The notes beneath the pieces are model-generated. The model saw only the letters and a list, made by a program, of their open reading frames with translations, was not told the DNA's origin and did no database searches. The translations under genes were made by a program, and so were the position numbers. 51,744 bases of DNA from Ignavibacteria bacterium UBA7675 (GTDB taxonomy: Bacteria > Bacteroidota > Ignavibacteria > Kapaibacteriales > UB7675): the NCBI GenBank assembly GCA_002483085.1, contig DLHF01000004.1, positions 1-51,744 on the forward strand. The letters run 5' to 3'. Below are positions 16,662 through 26,900 of this stretch, piece by piece; positions within the stretch are counted from its first letter, which is position 1, and each line of letters opens with the position of its first letter.

Positions 16662-16925
16662 TTACTGGGCGATATCTGCGTACACGGAAATCGCTTTACG
16701 CGTTCTGCCCTGGCGCTCAAACTTCACAATCCCGTCGATCAGAGCGTACAGTGTATCGTCGCTGCCGATGCCCACGCCATTGCCCGGATAGAATTTGGTG
16801 CCGCGCTGGCGCAGGAGGATGTTACCCGCTTTTACGAGCTCGCCGCCGAAACGCTTTACACCCAGTCGCTGCGCATGTGAATCGCGACCGTTTTTCGTAG
16901 AACCCGCACCCTTCTTATGTGCCAT
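16662..16925 (-). CDS. rpmA: 50S ribosomal protein L27
   Basis: An 87-residue protein beginning MAHKKGAGSTKNGRDSHAQR, the classic L27 start, with GVKRFGGELVKAGNILLRQR following. The basic N-terminal tail reaches the peptidyl-transferase centre. There is no N-terminal extension of the kind cleaved in Firmicutes. It follows rplU by 40 nt, the usual bacterial pairing, and is closed by a terminator. Confidence 0.97.
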   Translation of the reverse strand: MAHKKGAGSTKNGRDSHAQRLGVKRFGGELVKAGNILLRQRGTKFYPGNGVGIGSDDTLYALIDGIVKFERQGRTRKAISVYADIAQ

Positions 16926-16965
16926 TGTGTTCTCCTTGAGTCAAATATATATCGTTGAAAAATGT

Positions 16966-17277
16966 CTACAGGGAAATATTATTGATCTGGATCTGCGTGT
17001 ACTGCTGGCGGTGGCCGTTCTTTTTGCGGTACCCCTTACGACGCTTTTTCTTGAAGACGATAACCTTCTCACCTTTGCCGTGAGCGAGGATGGTCGCTTT
17101 TACAGCACCGCTAATCAGCGGCGTGCCGATTTTGATGGCGCCGGAGTCTTCCGAAGCGAGCAGAATATTGGAAAATGTTACCTCGTCACCAATGTTGCCG
17201 GCGAGCTTAGGTACTGTAACAACATCCGAGGGCTGAACACGGAACTGTTGTGCTGCGATCTCAACTATTGCGAACAT
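16966..17277 (-). CDS. rplU: 50S ribosomal protein L21
   Basis: A 103-residue protein, the normal length for L21. MFAIVEIAAQQFRVQPSD and the C-terminal KKKRRKGYRKKNGHRQQYT (23S rRNA contact region) are characteristic. The start was set at 17277 because an upstream extension has no counterpart in the family. The region upstream (17278-17574) separates it from a divergent gene and must hold promoters for both, but I see no convincing match there. Confidence 0.96.
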   Translation of the reverse strand: MFAIVEIAAQQFRVQPSDVVTVPKLAGNIGDEVTFSNILLASEDSGAIKIGTPLISGAVKATILAHGKGEKVIVFKKKRRKGYRKKNGHRQQYTQIQINNISL

Positions 17278-17574
17278 AGGAAAATCCCGTATGTTGTCGT
17301 AGAATGTAGAAAAGAGCACGCAACTTACCACCGATTAGGTTCTTATACAAGAAGTTTATACGTGCGGCGAAAAGATTTTTTGCTGCCGGTGTGTTCGTAA
17401 TGGCTTTTTGCCGCGATAGTGTAACCTTTCAGCGCGCGATTGCATTGAAGTACTGTAGTGCAAAATATTGCAGGCTCGGGCGAAGATTTGTCTTGTAGCC
17501 CGCTGTAGCTTTCAGTAATATTAAAACTTATCAGACTTGTCTTTATAGTCGGGTCGTATTTGCCCGGAGGCCAT

Positions 17575-18351
17575 ATGAATATACTATCCGCAATCCCCGG
17601 AATATCTGTGCTTTCTTCTTGCCGCACTATGTGGTGCTCTGCGCTGCTTGGTATCGTGCTCGCTTTTGCTCCGATTGTTGCCCAAGAAACAGGAGATGAT
17701 CCTGTTTCGCCGGGAGAACGTCCTGCAAGCGCGGATACAATAGCTACAACAATGGTCTTTACCTCGCCCCGCCCGCTTTTGGCGCTCGCGGAGAGCAAAG
17801 ACGCTCTTCACGATGCTTGGGGGCTCGATATTCTGTTCTCGGGCAATGGCTTCGGCTTGGGTGCCTTCTACTACCGCGAATTTTCCGAAACACTGTTCGG
17901 TTTTGCACATCTGGGGATATCTGGTGTGCAGAGTACCGACGAGTTTGAAGAGTTCGACCCGTTTAGCCAGCAGTGGATTGTGCCGAATAAAATCAACAGG
18001 TTGTTTATGTTCCCCATGACGGTTGGTGTACAGTACCGACTGTTTGAAGGCGAAATTACCGAAAATTTCCGCCCGTTTGTGCAAGCAGGCATAGGTCCCA
18101 CGCTGATTATGGCCACCCCGTATTCCAAGGAGTTCTTTAGCTCTTTTAGCGATGCTACGTTCTATGTGAAGCCCGGTGGCTTCGTTGGCGCAGGTCTGTA
18201 TTTCGGCGATTCGCAGAAAAATCTCACCGGCGCTCATATTCGCTACTACTTTATTCCGTTTGGCGGCGATGGACTGGAAAGCGTACAGGGGTTTCCTATC
18301 AACAATTTCGGCGGAATCTTCTTATCTTTGAGTGTTGGTATTCTCAATTGA
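17575..18351 (+). CDS. Secreted outer-membrane beta-barrel-like protein, unknown function
   Basis: A 258-residue protein with a signal peptide whose hydrophobic core is ALLGIVLAFAPIVAQ, beginning at the ATG that follows a strong GGAGG ribosome-binding site. The mature sequence alternates aromatic and glycine-rich strands (GNGFGLGAFYYREFSETLFGF, PGGFVGAGLYFGD) and ends GGIFLSLSVGILN, in keeping with an 8-stranded-type barrel. No named family is recognised. anmK starts 18 nt after the stop, so the two are probably co-transcribed. A link to cell-wall recycling is only contextual. Confidence 0.82.
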   Translation: MNILSAIPGISVLSSCRTMWCSALLGIVLAFAPIVAQETGDDPVSPGERPASADTIATTMVFTSPRPLLALAESKDALHDAWGLDILFSGNGFGLGAFYYREFSETLFGFAHLGISGVQSTDEFEEFDPFSQQWIVPNKINRLFMFPMTVGVQYRLFEGEITENFRPFVQAGIGPTLIMATPYSKEFFSSFSDATFYVKPGGFVGAGLYFGDSQKNLTGAHIRYYFIPFGGDGLESVQGFPINNFGGIFLSLSVGILN

Positions 18352-18369
18352 TGGAAGATATTCCCCTTC

Positions 18370-19545
18370 ATGATAACTCCTGACTCCTGGCTTGCCGAAC
18401 CCCGCATTATCTGCGGTTTGATGTCTGGCACATCGCTTGATGGCGTGGATGCTGCTCTTTTCCGCTGTACGCCCAGCGCTGGTGCAGTCCCATCTTTAGA
18501 ATTGCTCGCCTTCTGCACTATTCCTCTCCCCGATGAATTATTCGAACTTACGCGCGGTATTATCAACCGCACGGAGAATGTCGATGCGTTGTCGTTGGCT
18601 CATACAGCGTTTTCTTCCGTGTTCGCCGATGCTGTGCGCGCTGTGTGCGATCAAGCCGGGCTGCCGATGCAAGCCGTCGATGCTATCGGTTCGCATGGGC
18701 AGACAGTGTGGCACCAGCCCGTGGCGCAGGAGATCGACTCTCTCCGCGTGGCTTCTACGTTGCAAATCGGTTCTCCTTCGGCGTTGGCTCAGCTTACCGG
18801 CATTCCTGTTGTAGCCGATTTTCGCCCGGCAGATGTTGCCGTGGGTGGGCAAGGTGCCCCTCTTGTTCCTCTGTTCGATTATCATTTCTTTGCACAGCCC
18901 GGTCGCGATGTCGTGGCGCTGAATATTGGCGGAATGGCTAATATCACGCTGCTGCCCGCTGGTGTGGATGTATCCCAAGTGCGTGCTTTTGATACCGGGC
19001 CCGGCAATGTGCTGATCGATCTTGCTACGCTGAAGTTCTTTGGCAAACGTTTCGATACCAATGGCAGCATCGCTCGCGATGGAATTGTACTGCCCCGACT
19101 GCTCGATACATTGAAAAAAGAACCGTTTGTAGTGCAGGCGCCGCCGAAATCGACAGGACGCGAGCTTTTTACGAAGGACTATCTCGACAAGGCATTAGAG
19201 TATAATTATATGAGTACGCAGCCTGCCGAGGACCCTGTGCGGACGGTGACGGAGTTTACGGCGTGGAGTATTGCCGAAAACATTAGGCTGTTCGGGAAGC
19301 CCGGCTCGCTGGTAGTAGCGTCGGGTGGAGGGACGAAAAACCCTGTGCTTATGGAGGCTTTAGCTCGCGAACTGCCGCAGGCGGAGATTGTGACGTCCGA
19401 TGCACTCGGTATTCCATCGGATGCAAAAGAGGCGATCTGCTTTGCTTATCTCGCCTATCGCACTCTCGGTGGGCTGCCCGGTAATGTTCCTTCGGTGACT
19501 GGCGCAGCGCGGGAAGTGACGCTTGGCGTTGTCGCTCTACCGTAG
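18370..19545 (+). CDS. anmK: Anhydro-N-acetylmuramic acid kinase
   Basis: A 391-residue cytoplasmic kinase that opens and phosphorylates 1,6-anhydro-MurNAc to MurNAc-6-phosphate during peptidoglycan recycling. Visible family motifs are GLMSGTSLDGVD (residues 16-27, phosphate binding), SHGQTVWHQP, VADFRPADVAVGGQGAPLVP (contains the catalytic Asp), NIGGMANITLLP and AFDTGPGNVLID. Length is typical. It lies 18 nt behind a beta-barrel gene. A repeat copy begins about 28 nt behind its stop. Confidence 0.95.
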   Translation: MITPDSWLAEPRIICGLMSGTSLDGVDAALFRCTPSAGAVPSLELLAFCTIPLPDELFELTRGIINRTENVDALSLAHTAFSSVFADAVRAVCDQAGLPMQAVDAIGSHGQTVWHQPVAQEIDSLRVASTLQIGSPSALAQLTGIPVVADFRPADVAVGGQGAPLVPLFDYHFFAQPGRDVVALNIGGMANITLLPAGVDVSQVRAFDTGPGNVLIDLATLKFFGKRFDTNGSIARDGIVLPRLLDTLKKEPFVVQAPPKSTGRELFTKDYLDKALEYNYMSTQPAEDPVRTVTEFTAWSIAENIRLFGKPGSLVVASGGGTKNPVLMEALARELPQAEIVTSDALGIPSDAKEAICFAYLAYRTLGGLPGNVPSVTGAAREVTLGVVALP

Positions 19546-19572
19546 TTGGGAATGGCTTGTGGAGTAGGATGA

Positions 19573-19803
19573 GCGCTTCGGTCGCTGCTCGGGCTTTGGC
19601 CTCTGCACCGCGCGCACGTCCGCCGCGTGTTGTCCCACCGCAATCGCGTATGTTGGATCCAACCGGCTGTCGTGGCGGATCAAGTGCTGCTGCTACACTG
19701 CAAACGCCGGGTAATATAGCGAATGTCCTTTGCTTAACCGATAAGCGGGGTTGCGACCGGTGATAACAATAAAACGGGCGCCGTAGAGACGCCCGTGCCA
19801 CAC
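19573..19803 (+). repeat. Intergenic repeat, copy B (both boxes)
   Basis: The left box is GCGCTTCGGTCGCTG, then CTCTGCACCGCGC and CCGCCGCGTG. The right box is AACCGATAAGCGGGG, then TTGCGACCGGTGA, ending CGCCCGTGCCACA. It is located 28 nt behind anmK in the same orientation, between convergent genes. Its right end doubles as the tonB-like gene terminator. Confidence 0.8.
19769..19796 (-). terminator. Terminator of the TonB-like gene, inside repeat copy B
   Basis: ACGGGCG (19774-19780) pairs with CGCCCGT (19790-19796). Read on the minus strand the stem is followed by TTTATT. It lies 34 nt behind the TonB-like stop codon, within the repeat's right end. Confidence 0.6.
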
Positions 19804-19829
19804 ATTTTTTCTATACTTGAAGAGTATTG

Positions 19830-20603
19830 CTACTGTATTCGGAAGTGGAAGGAAATGGTTCCCGTCATATTGTTGTCGGTGGTGAGGGGATTGAACCGCC
19901 ATCTGCGCAGCGCAATTGTCGCTGCTTGTTCGTAGGACGGTTCGCCTTTCTGCATGGGAACAATTGCCGCCACTGTGCCGTCGGGCTTCACTGTAAAGCG
20001 CAGCTTGATCACTGCCGATGTATTGGAGCCCGCTGGAAGTGTGGGAATCACTTTGCTCATGACTACGCGGTTGCCACCGCCGCCCCATTCTAAGTCGCCA
20101 ATTCCCGTGCCTTTACCAGAACCGCTACCGTAGTCGCCTGTGCCAGTACCCGACAGGCTGCCATTCTCTGTGCCGATACTGCGGCTGCCATTACCCCGAG
20201 CAGTATCCTGCGAAGGAGTTGCGGATGCGATGTTTGCGGGCTTTACGTTTGCTCCCGGCGTGTATTCCGGCGAATTGTTCTTCGTGACAGTTCTCATCGT
20301 AGCTGCAACGCGAGCATCTTCAAAGGGGTTTTGCGCTTTGTTGCCCTTTACGGACTTGCCTTCTGTCTGAGCATTGCCTCTTTTTTGTCCTGTTCCGTCG
20401 CCCTCACCCAGATTGAGAAGTGTAATAGGAATGCTGCGGCGTGGTTCTACCAATTGCCTTGGGGTAACGTCGATGATGTACGGCATTAGCAGAAGAGCAA
20501 CTGATGTTAGACACAACGCTCCCACAAAACCGCGAAAGGTATTGGAATCCCACGGAATTGAGAGGCTGATATTTGTCGATTCGGTCGAGTGTCTGGGTAG
20601 CAT
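19830..20603 (-). CDS. TonB-like energy transducer protein
   Basis: A 257-residue protein. One N-terminal membrane helix (FVGALCLTSVALLLMPYII, about residues 28-46) is followed by a long Gly/Ser/Asn-rich periplasmic linker (SLSGTGTGDYGSGSGKGTG) instead of the usual Pro-Lys linker. The C-terminal ~80 residues form a TonB C-terminal fold (VIKLRFTVKPDGTVAAIVPM ... AATIALRRWRFNPL). It should couple inner-membrane energy to outer-membrane transport or a related envelope function. It lies 118 nt behind the SPOR gene. GGAGCG precedes the start. No ExbB/ExbD genes are in the window. Confidence 0.82.
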   Translation of the reverse strand: MLPRHSTESTNISLSIPWDSNTFRGFVGALCLTSVALLLMPYIIDVTPRQLVEPRRSIPITLLNLGEGDGTGQKRGNAQTEGKSVKGNKAQNPFEDARVAATMRTVTKNNSPEYTPGANVKPANIASATPSQDTARGNGSRSIGTENGSLSGTGTGDYGSGSGKGTGIGDLEWGGGGNRVVMSKVIPTLPAGSNTSAVIKLRFTVKPDGTVAAIVPMQKGEPSYEQAATIALRRWRFNPLTTDNNMTGTISFHFRIQ

Positions 20604-20721
20604 GATGCGCTCCTTATTGCTTGTACATGTTCAGTCAACGATTGTGCAGCCGAATAGTTTCCCTGCTTCCTGTCTTTCGCTGACTGTGCCGGACGATATG
20701 AGTCCCGGCGCAGAGGAAAAG

Positions 20722-22230
20722 TTACCGCGTGCGAACGACCCAAATATTGGAAAGTCCGAGCTCTGTTGCGCGCTTTTCTGCTTCTTCCCGTGTCGAGAAC
20801 GAGCCAAAGCGCACTCTGTACCATGTTTGCCCGCGAACGGACTGGGAGGTAACAAACCCATTGGGGATATTGCGTTTTTTCAGCGTGCCGAGCCATTCAT
20901 CTGCATCATCGGCAGAAGGCGAGGCATACACTTGAATCACATATTCTTGGTTAGCCGCCGACTTTGCCGATGCACTGGACTGCTTGCCCGCCGCGCGCGA
21001 AGTTTTTTCTGTTCTACTGGCGGTGGCTGCCGTTTTGTCGGCTGAATTGTGTGTCTTATCAGTTGTGCCTGTATGTTGAGCTGCTGCATTTGTTTGATGC
21101 TTATCGGCAGCACCACCGTGCGGTGCGGCCACTGCACTGGTTTGATGCTTATCGGAAGTGCCCGCATGTTGCCCAGAAGTTTCAGTGCTGCCATGCGATG
21201 TTCCGGCAGCTATCGAATGCTCTGTGTTTGGCTGTTGTGCATGCCCGCTTTGACTCTGAGAATGTGTGCTTGCTGGAATCCCACCCGTGTGCTCGCGAAT
21301 GACTGCCGTATCGATGGGAATCTGCCTCGGTTCTGTATGTGCCATAGCGTGCTGTGCAGCCGTATCGTGTTCGCCAGCGCCATGTGTAGCCGCTTCGTGT
21401 TCCGTAGCATGAGCCGACTCTGCTGCATGGCCGCCCGTTTCGGCTTTTGCATGCTCCGCCGATTCTGTTGATGTCGAGTCGTGGCTGTTCGCTGCGGTAT
21501 GGCCGTGCCCAGGAGCGAAAAAGAAATAGTAATACGCTCCACCGGCGGCACCGCCGAGTATCAACAGCAGCAGGAGCGCAAGCACAGCAGTGCGCGAGAT
21601 TGAGCGACGTTTTTTCTCTGGTTTCTGCGATTCTGATCCCACTTTCTCTCCGGTTGCCGTTGCCGTGGGCTGTTCCGTTTGTTTCGGCTGTTCGATGCCA
21701 TATGTAGAGGGATGTGTCGCGCCTATATTGGAAAGGTCAACTTCTATCTCTTGCCCTCCAGCAGCAGCAGCCACGTCGGCATAGTTCGTATAGCTGTCGA
21801 AGCCTGTATCGGCTGCCACGGTCGACGGTTCGGGTATCTCCGCTTCTTCTTCTACGCGTTTTCGTTCTTTCGACTTATTGAGGTCTTCCTTCAGCAAGGC
21901 GATAAGACTATCGTCCAGAACAAGGGGTTCGCTATACGAGGCGGCTGTAGTATCAACCAGTGCCGCTTTTGGTTCGTCAGGAACTGCTCTTCTTTCTTCA
22001 ACAGGTTCTTTCGGGATAAATGCCGTTGGCTCGGCTTCTATTTCAATAGGTAGCTCGACTTCGCTTGTTTCGGCTGGCGCAGTTTCCTGCACAGCAGGAA
22101 CTGGGGTCTGTGCTGTTCCGGGATATGCGGGGAGCTGTTCGAGTTTAAACGTATCGTCCCCGGCAAGTCCAGGTTCAAAGCCGCCAGCCTTTTCTTCGTC
22201 GCGCAATATGGTAGGATCAAAACCCGGCAT
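20722..22230 (-). CDS. Single-pass membrane protein with His/Ala-rich periplasmic region and SPOR domain
   Basis: A 502-residue protein. An acidic, Pro/Glu-rich cytoplasmic N-terminal half (about 1-210) precedes a basic stop (KPEKKRRSISR) and one membrane helix (AVLALLLLLILGGAAGGAYYY, about 215-235). A low-complexity region of about 190 residues rich in His, Ala, Thr, Ser and Gly follows (repeats such as AADKHQTNAAAQHTGTTDK). The last ~75 residues are a SPOR domain (YVIQVYASPSADDADEW ... WYRVRFGSFSTREEAEKRA), which binds denuded peptidoglycan at division sites. A role in cell division or wall binding is inferred. The His-rich stretch could bind metal ions or simply be a spacer. Confidence 0.85.
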   Translation of the reverse strand: MPGFDPTILRDEEKAGGFEPGLAGDDTFKLEQLPAYPGTAQTPVPAVQETAPAETSEVELPIEIEAEPTAFIPKEPVEERRAVPDEPKAALVDTTAASYSEPLVLDDSLIALLKEDLNKSKERKRVEEEAEIPEPSTVAADTGFDSYTNYADVAAAAGGQEIEVDLSNIGATHPSTYGIEQPKQTEQPTATATGEKVGSESQKPEKKRRSISRTAVLALLLLLILGGAAGGAYYYFFFAPGHGHTAANSHDSTSTESAEHAKAETGGHAAESAHATEHEAATHGAGEHDTAAQHAMAHTEPRQIPIDTAVIREHTGGIPASTHSQSQSGHAQQPNTEHSIAAGTSHGSTETSGQHAGTSDKHQTSAVAAPHGGAADKHQTNAAAQHTGTTDKTHNSADKTAATASRTEKTSRAAGKQSSASAKSAANQEYVIQVYASPSADDADEWLGTLKKRNIPNGFVTSQSVRGQTWYRVRFGSFSTREEAEKRATELGLSNIWVVRTR

Positions 22231-22295
22231 CAGATGTACCTGTTAATTCATAGAACCCGCATACTACAGGTATCGGGTATCAAAAAATACACATA

Positions 22296-22309
22296 CTCCT
22301 GATCAGGAG
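22296..22309. other. 14-bp perfect palindrome between barrel gene and SPOR gene
   Basis: CTCCTGATCAGGAG lies 28 nt behind the barrel gene stop and is followed on the minus strand by TATGTGTATTTTTTG. It may be a weak terminator, as the stem is only 5-7 bp with no real loop, or a protein-binding site. Confidence 0.35.
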
Positions 22310-22337
22310 CAAAAATAGTGCCGCGACTGTAGAGTAA

Positions 22338-23960
22338 TTAAAACTTCCATGTGAGCCCGGCTGAGCCGAACATACCCCGTTCGCGGTACCCTTCCCATAT
22401 ATATATATGGGAAGCCGTGAGATTTTCAATGCGCGCAAATACCGACAACCTATCCGACAATGTGTAGGAAGCCGCAATATGAGCATTGAGGTAGCCATCA
22501 AGTTCGACGGTTTCATTGAGATCGGCATATCGGGAGCCTGTATATTGCAGGCCTACTGTTGTCGAAAACTCTTGAGTCCACCGCCGTTCGTATTCTGCAC
22601 CGAGTTCTATAGGCGCAATGTACGGCACCGAACCACTGCTATCGGAAAGGGCTGCTGATCGCAGCACAAGCGAACCGGCAAGCCTGTTCGAGCTGTCTAT
22701 TGCTATCATGGCCTCGCCAGAAGCCTCCAGAACGGAGGCATCCATATAATCGAGCCGGAATGTGCTGCGGCCTGTAGAAAGAAACAATGGCATATTCTGT
22801 ACCATGCGCATCGTAACACCGCCCGATAAGAGGAGATGCACCGAGGGGTGGTATAATATCTGTCCGCTAATTTCAGGCAAAACGCTTGCATAGCGCACAT
22901 CCGAAGAATCGTCGAGATAGGGATTTTGCTGGAGAAATGAGCGATACGAGCGATCCTGCAAGCCAACTCCAAGCCGCCCGCGAAGTGTCAGGTTCTTGTC
23001 GATCCGCAATTCCGCCCGCCCTTGCAGGAGGGGCGCGACTTGTGCGGCGTCCGCTGTGTTTGCACCTGTCTGTACGCCGACATCTGCCGCTAGCAGAAGG
23101 GGGCCGGAAAGATATTCGCCCGTTGCAGCCGCTTCAATAAAATTGTAGCCAGTGCCCCGCAGTGTACGGAAATTGAGCGCGAGCCGTCCGCCAACGCGCA
23201 GGCCACTCCAGAGTTGATTGACAGCTACATAACCGAACAGTGAACTATGCGATACATCGCGCGACTGAGTCATCACCATATTGTCGATGCCTGCACCTGC
23301 GCTATAGCCAAAGCCTTCGTAGGTGCCGCGTACTGTAAAGCCGAGATCAAATTCTCGTATGGAGCGCACCGGTGCCAGAGAGTCGGCATAGAGGTTGTAC
23401 GACCTTCCTGCATAGCGGAAATAGCTGTCGGTTTTGCTGCCGCCAAACAGCCAATATTTTTCCGGAGCCAAGTAGCCTGCGCTGATCTGGGCAAACCCTT
23501 TGGAATACGCTGCGTTATCTACGTGGCCATCGCTGAGCTCTATGCCGCCGCGCGCATAAATATCGAACCCGCTAAATGCTGTTCGGTAGCCCGCTTGAAT
23601 ATCGGGTGTGATATACATGCCAAGTTGCCCTCGCACAAAGCCATTATACGCCGTACCAACGGGCTGGAGCGTAGGGAGCGGCTGTGCTGGAAGAAGCGAT
23701 GGAGGGTGCTTCTCTAAAGAATTGAGAGCGTTCAGTTCGTTGGGCAGAAGTCTCACCTCGATGGACGGAATCTTTTTGATTCCGCCGGGCACGTTTATTT
23801 TTTCTGCACCTTCGATAACGACTATGGGAAGTTCTAATGGGTTGTCCGCTGGTTTCGGAGCATCCTGTGCAAAGAGTTGCAACGCCGACAGCACACCTGC
23901 GGCACAGCAGGCCAGAGTGCGGTCGAGCAAACGGCGAATCGATGTGTAGTCGGATGTCAT
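22338..23960 (-). CDS. TonB-dependent-receptor-like outer-membrane beta-barrel lacking a plug
   Basis: A 540-residue protein with an N-terminal signal region (LLDRTLACCAAGVLSALQLFAQ). After about 75 residues containing a possible TonB-box-like LELPIVVIEG, the sequence goes straight into barrel strands; no ~120-residue plug domain is visible. The barrel ends with FARIENLTASHIYIWEGYRERGMFGSAGLTWKF, the usual last strands of TonB-dependent receptors (ENLT and terminal aromatic residue). Its start codon overlaps the stop of the TPR gene (ATGA), so the two are translationally coupled. The product may be a structural partner of the TPR protein instead of a nutrient receptor. Confidence 0.78.
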   Translation of the reverse strand: MTSDYTSIRRLLDRTLACCAAGVLSALQLFAQDAPKPADNPLELPIVVIEGAEKINVPGGIKKIPSIEVRLLPNELNALNSLEKHPPSLLPAQPLPTLQPVGTAYNGFVRGQLGMYITPDIQAGYRTAFSGFDIYARGGIELSDGHVDNAAYSKGFAQISAGYLAPEKYWLFGGSKTDSYFRYAGRSYNLYADSLAPVRSIREFDLGFTVRGTYEGFGYSAGAGIDNMVMTQSRDVSHSSLFGYVAVNQLWSGLRVGGRLALNFRTLRGTGYNFIEAAATGEYLSGPLLLAADVGVQTGANTADAAQVAPLLQGRAELRIDKNLTLRGRLGVGLQDRSYRSFLQQNPYLDDSSDVRYASVLPEISGQILYHPSVHLLLSGGVTMRMVQNMPLFLSTGRSTFRLDYMDASVLEASGEAMIAIDSSNRLAGSLVLRSAALSDSSGSVPYIAPIELGAEYERRWTQEFSTTVGLQYTGSRYADLNETVELDGYLNAHIAASYTLSDRLSVFARIENLTASHIYIWEGYRERGMFGSAGLTWKF

Positions 23961-26900
23961 TTTTGGTTCTCCGTTTTTGACATGCGGTCGAGTCGGGCCT
24001 GTGCTGTTTTGGCAAAATCATCGTCTCCGCGCAGAGCAATAATAAGGCGGTATGTTTCTTTGGCAGCATCGGCATTGCCGAGCTGTTCATAAGCCTCGCC
24101 AAGACCAATCAGCGCAAGAGCATTCCAATCGTCGAAGTCTGAGAATCGGTCTTTGCTCTGGACAAATGCCTCTCGTGCTTTCTCAAAATTTTTATCGCGA
24201 AGCCAGAGCTCGCCGATACGGTATTGCGACTCTGCACCGAGATTATCAGTGCGCGTGGCTATCAGTGCCAGCTCAGCTCGTGCGCTGTCGTATTGGTCGT
24301 GGTTGCGATAGTACATTGCCACCCAGTATCGGCTGCGGTCGCCGTAGTCCGTGCCTCTGTATTTATCGGCTACCGCTTTGTACGCCTGTACAGCGCCAAG
24401 AGTGTCGCCGCGCATTTGCCGCAGATAGGCTTGTTCGAATGATGCACGGATAGCTACATCCTTATCGGGATACTTTTTCTTGACGAGTTCAAACTGTTCC
24501 TGCGCTTTATCCGGCTCGTTGAGCTGTACATGAGCAAGTGCCAGTTCGAGAGACGCAAACTCAGCTTCTTCGCTATCGGGATATTTTTCTGTAATCTGGC
24601 TGAATATGTCGCGTGCTGTTTGTGCATCAGGAATACTTTTATCGTGTGTAGCAATGCCCATATAGCTTCTAGCCATAGAGAGCATCACTTCGGCTTTTCG
24701 CTTCGTGTCGGGGTACTTTTTTAGAAGGTTCTGGTATTCGGCGACGGCATCTTTGTAGCGTCCATTATTCAGAAATATGTCGCCTTTATCGCTCTCTAAC
24801 CGCTGGGCCAAGTCTGTATTGGGATTCGCCTGAATAATGCGGTCGGTGAGAAGAGAGGACTCATCTTCTCTGTCCAGCAGAACAAGGCTGTACTGAATGG
24901 CCTTTACGGCTTCGAAGGCATAGGAGCTGTTGGGGTATTCGTCTACTACGCGTTGGTAGGAAGCCATTGCTGCTTCGTAGTTGCCGAGGTTGTAGTGGGC
25001 GTCGCCTATGGCATAATAGATGCGCGGTGCGAGCTGTGTGCCGGGGTATTTGTCTACAACCTTGCGAAATTCCTCAATTGCTTCGTCGAAGCGTTTTTGC
25101 TGGAATCGTATCCAGCCCACCATGTAGGCCGCGTTGTCTGCATAGGCCGAACCAGGGTAACGGCGCAGAAAATCCTGTGCTCCGGCTACAGCTTCGTCGA
25201 ATGCGCCAAGTCTGTACAGTGCCTGCGATAGCTGGTAGGAAGCGTACAGTCCTTGGTCGGTATCTGGAGCCCGCCGCGCTGCCTGGCGGTAGGAATCGGC
25301 TGCCGCTTGGTATTGTTTCGAGAGGTAATGCCCATCACCTTTGCGTGTCAGCACGTCGATTGCATATTCTGTTTGCGGATATTCTCTGAGAAGCTGGGCA
25401 AAGGTAGCGGAGGACTTGGTAAAATTCTTCATTCTGAATTCCGACCAGCCGAGGCCGTATAGAGCGGCTTCTCGATGTGTACTCGCCGGGTAATCGCGTA
25501 TGATGCGATTGTAGTTCTCAACAGCATTTTGCAACAACTCAAGCTGGTAAAAGGATTCTGCCAGCCAGTATATGGCGAGGTCCATGCGCTTGTCGGCATT
25601 GTGCTCGCTTATAAATCGGCGTAGAACATCAATAGCCTCGGAATGGCGATGTGCACCTGCGAGAGCAATTCCACGTTTCAGCCGTGCTTCAGCCAGATAG
25701 ATTTCTTTGTTTGGCACAAAGCGGGGCGAGCTTTTTTCCGCTACCTCTTCTGCTTTGGCAAACGCGGGTTCGGCTTTTTCGTACAGGCCGTTTTCTAGCA
25801 GCACTTCGCCGAGCAGAATTTGTATGCGCACGCGTGTAAGCCCGTTGGTAGTTTCGCGTTCGGCGCGTTCGAGTGCGCGCTGGGCTTCCACCATCTGGCG
25901 ATCCTCGTAATACATCTGGCCGAGCTCCAACAGCGCTTCGCCAATCAGCGGGTAGCCGGGCAACACTGATAAGCCGAGCAAGCCTTGCTTAGCTTCGTCG
26001 CGTTGGTTGCTGTGCTTCAGGGCAATAAGCCTGTAGAGGCGAGCGGACGAAACCTGGATATCGTCGGAAGAATTATTGTTTGCGAGTACGCTGTCGTAGA
26101 GAGCTATTGCTTCATCGTAATGCTGAAGGTTCAGGCTGGCCCATCCAGCGCCGAGCAGGGCTCGGTTACGCAGAGGCGACTGGGGATACACTGCGAGCAG
26201 TTCGCGAAATGTGTCGAGTGCTTGGTCGTACCGGCCACCGCCATTGTGTGCTTCGCCCCGAAGGTAGAGCGTTTGCTCGGCTGCGTTGTCGGCGTATGTC
26301 TGGTGTTCATACCGCGATGTGTCGCCGTCCCGCTGGATAGCTCGCTGTACTGTTTCCGCGCTTTCTAATTCGGACAGGGCAGTTGTGTACTGGCGTAGGA
26401 TAATGTAATTCTGCGCTAGCCGAATATGCGAAGCCAGCCGGGTATTACCGTAGGGGTACTCTTTGTTCGCGCGGTTGAAATAGTCGATAGCCTGCTGGTT
26501 GTCGAGCGTGGTTTCGGCGAGTTGCCCAAGCGCAAACAAGGCGTCGTCGGCATAGGGATTGCCGGGGTAGCGTGTTGCATTGTCGATTAGCGGTTGCCGG
26601 GCTTCCTCGTATTTTCCCTCATGTGCATAGGCCATACCTGTCCAGTACAGCCCGGCTGCTGCCAGCCTGCTGTAGGCGGAATCGCCGCGTATTGTTGCAT
26701 CTTCTTCGGCTCTTTGTACTGCGTCCCGGAATAATTCGCGTGCCTGCTGGTACTTGGCCTGCTCGAATGCGAGTGTCGCTCGGCGGAATTGTGCGTAGGC
26801 AACAAAGGGGGAGTTGGAGCGGCTGATGATAAAAGAATTCAGGACTGCGTCGGCGTTGTTGTATTCGCCCGAACGGGCAAGAGCTTCGGCCTGAAGATAG

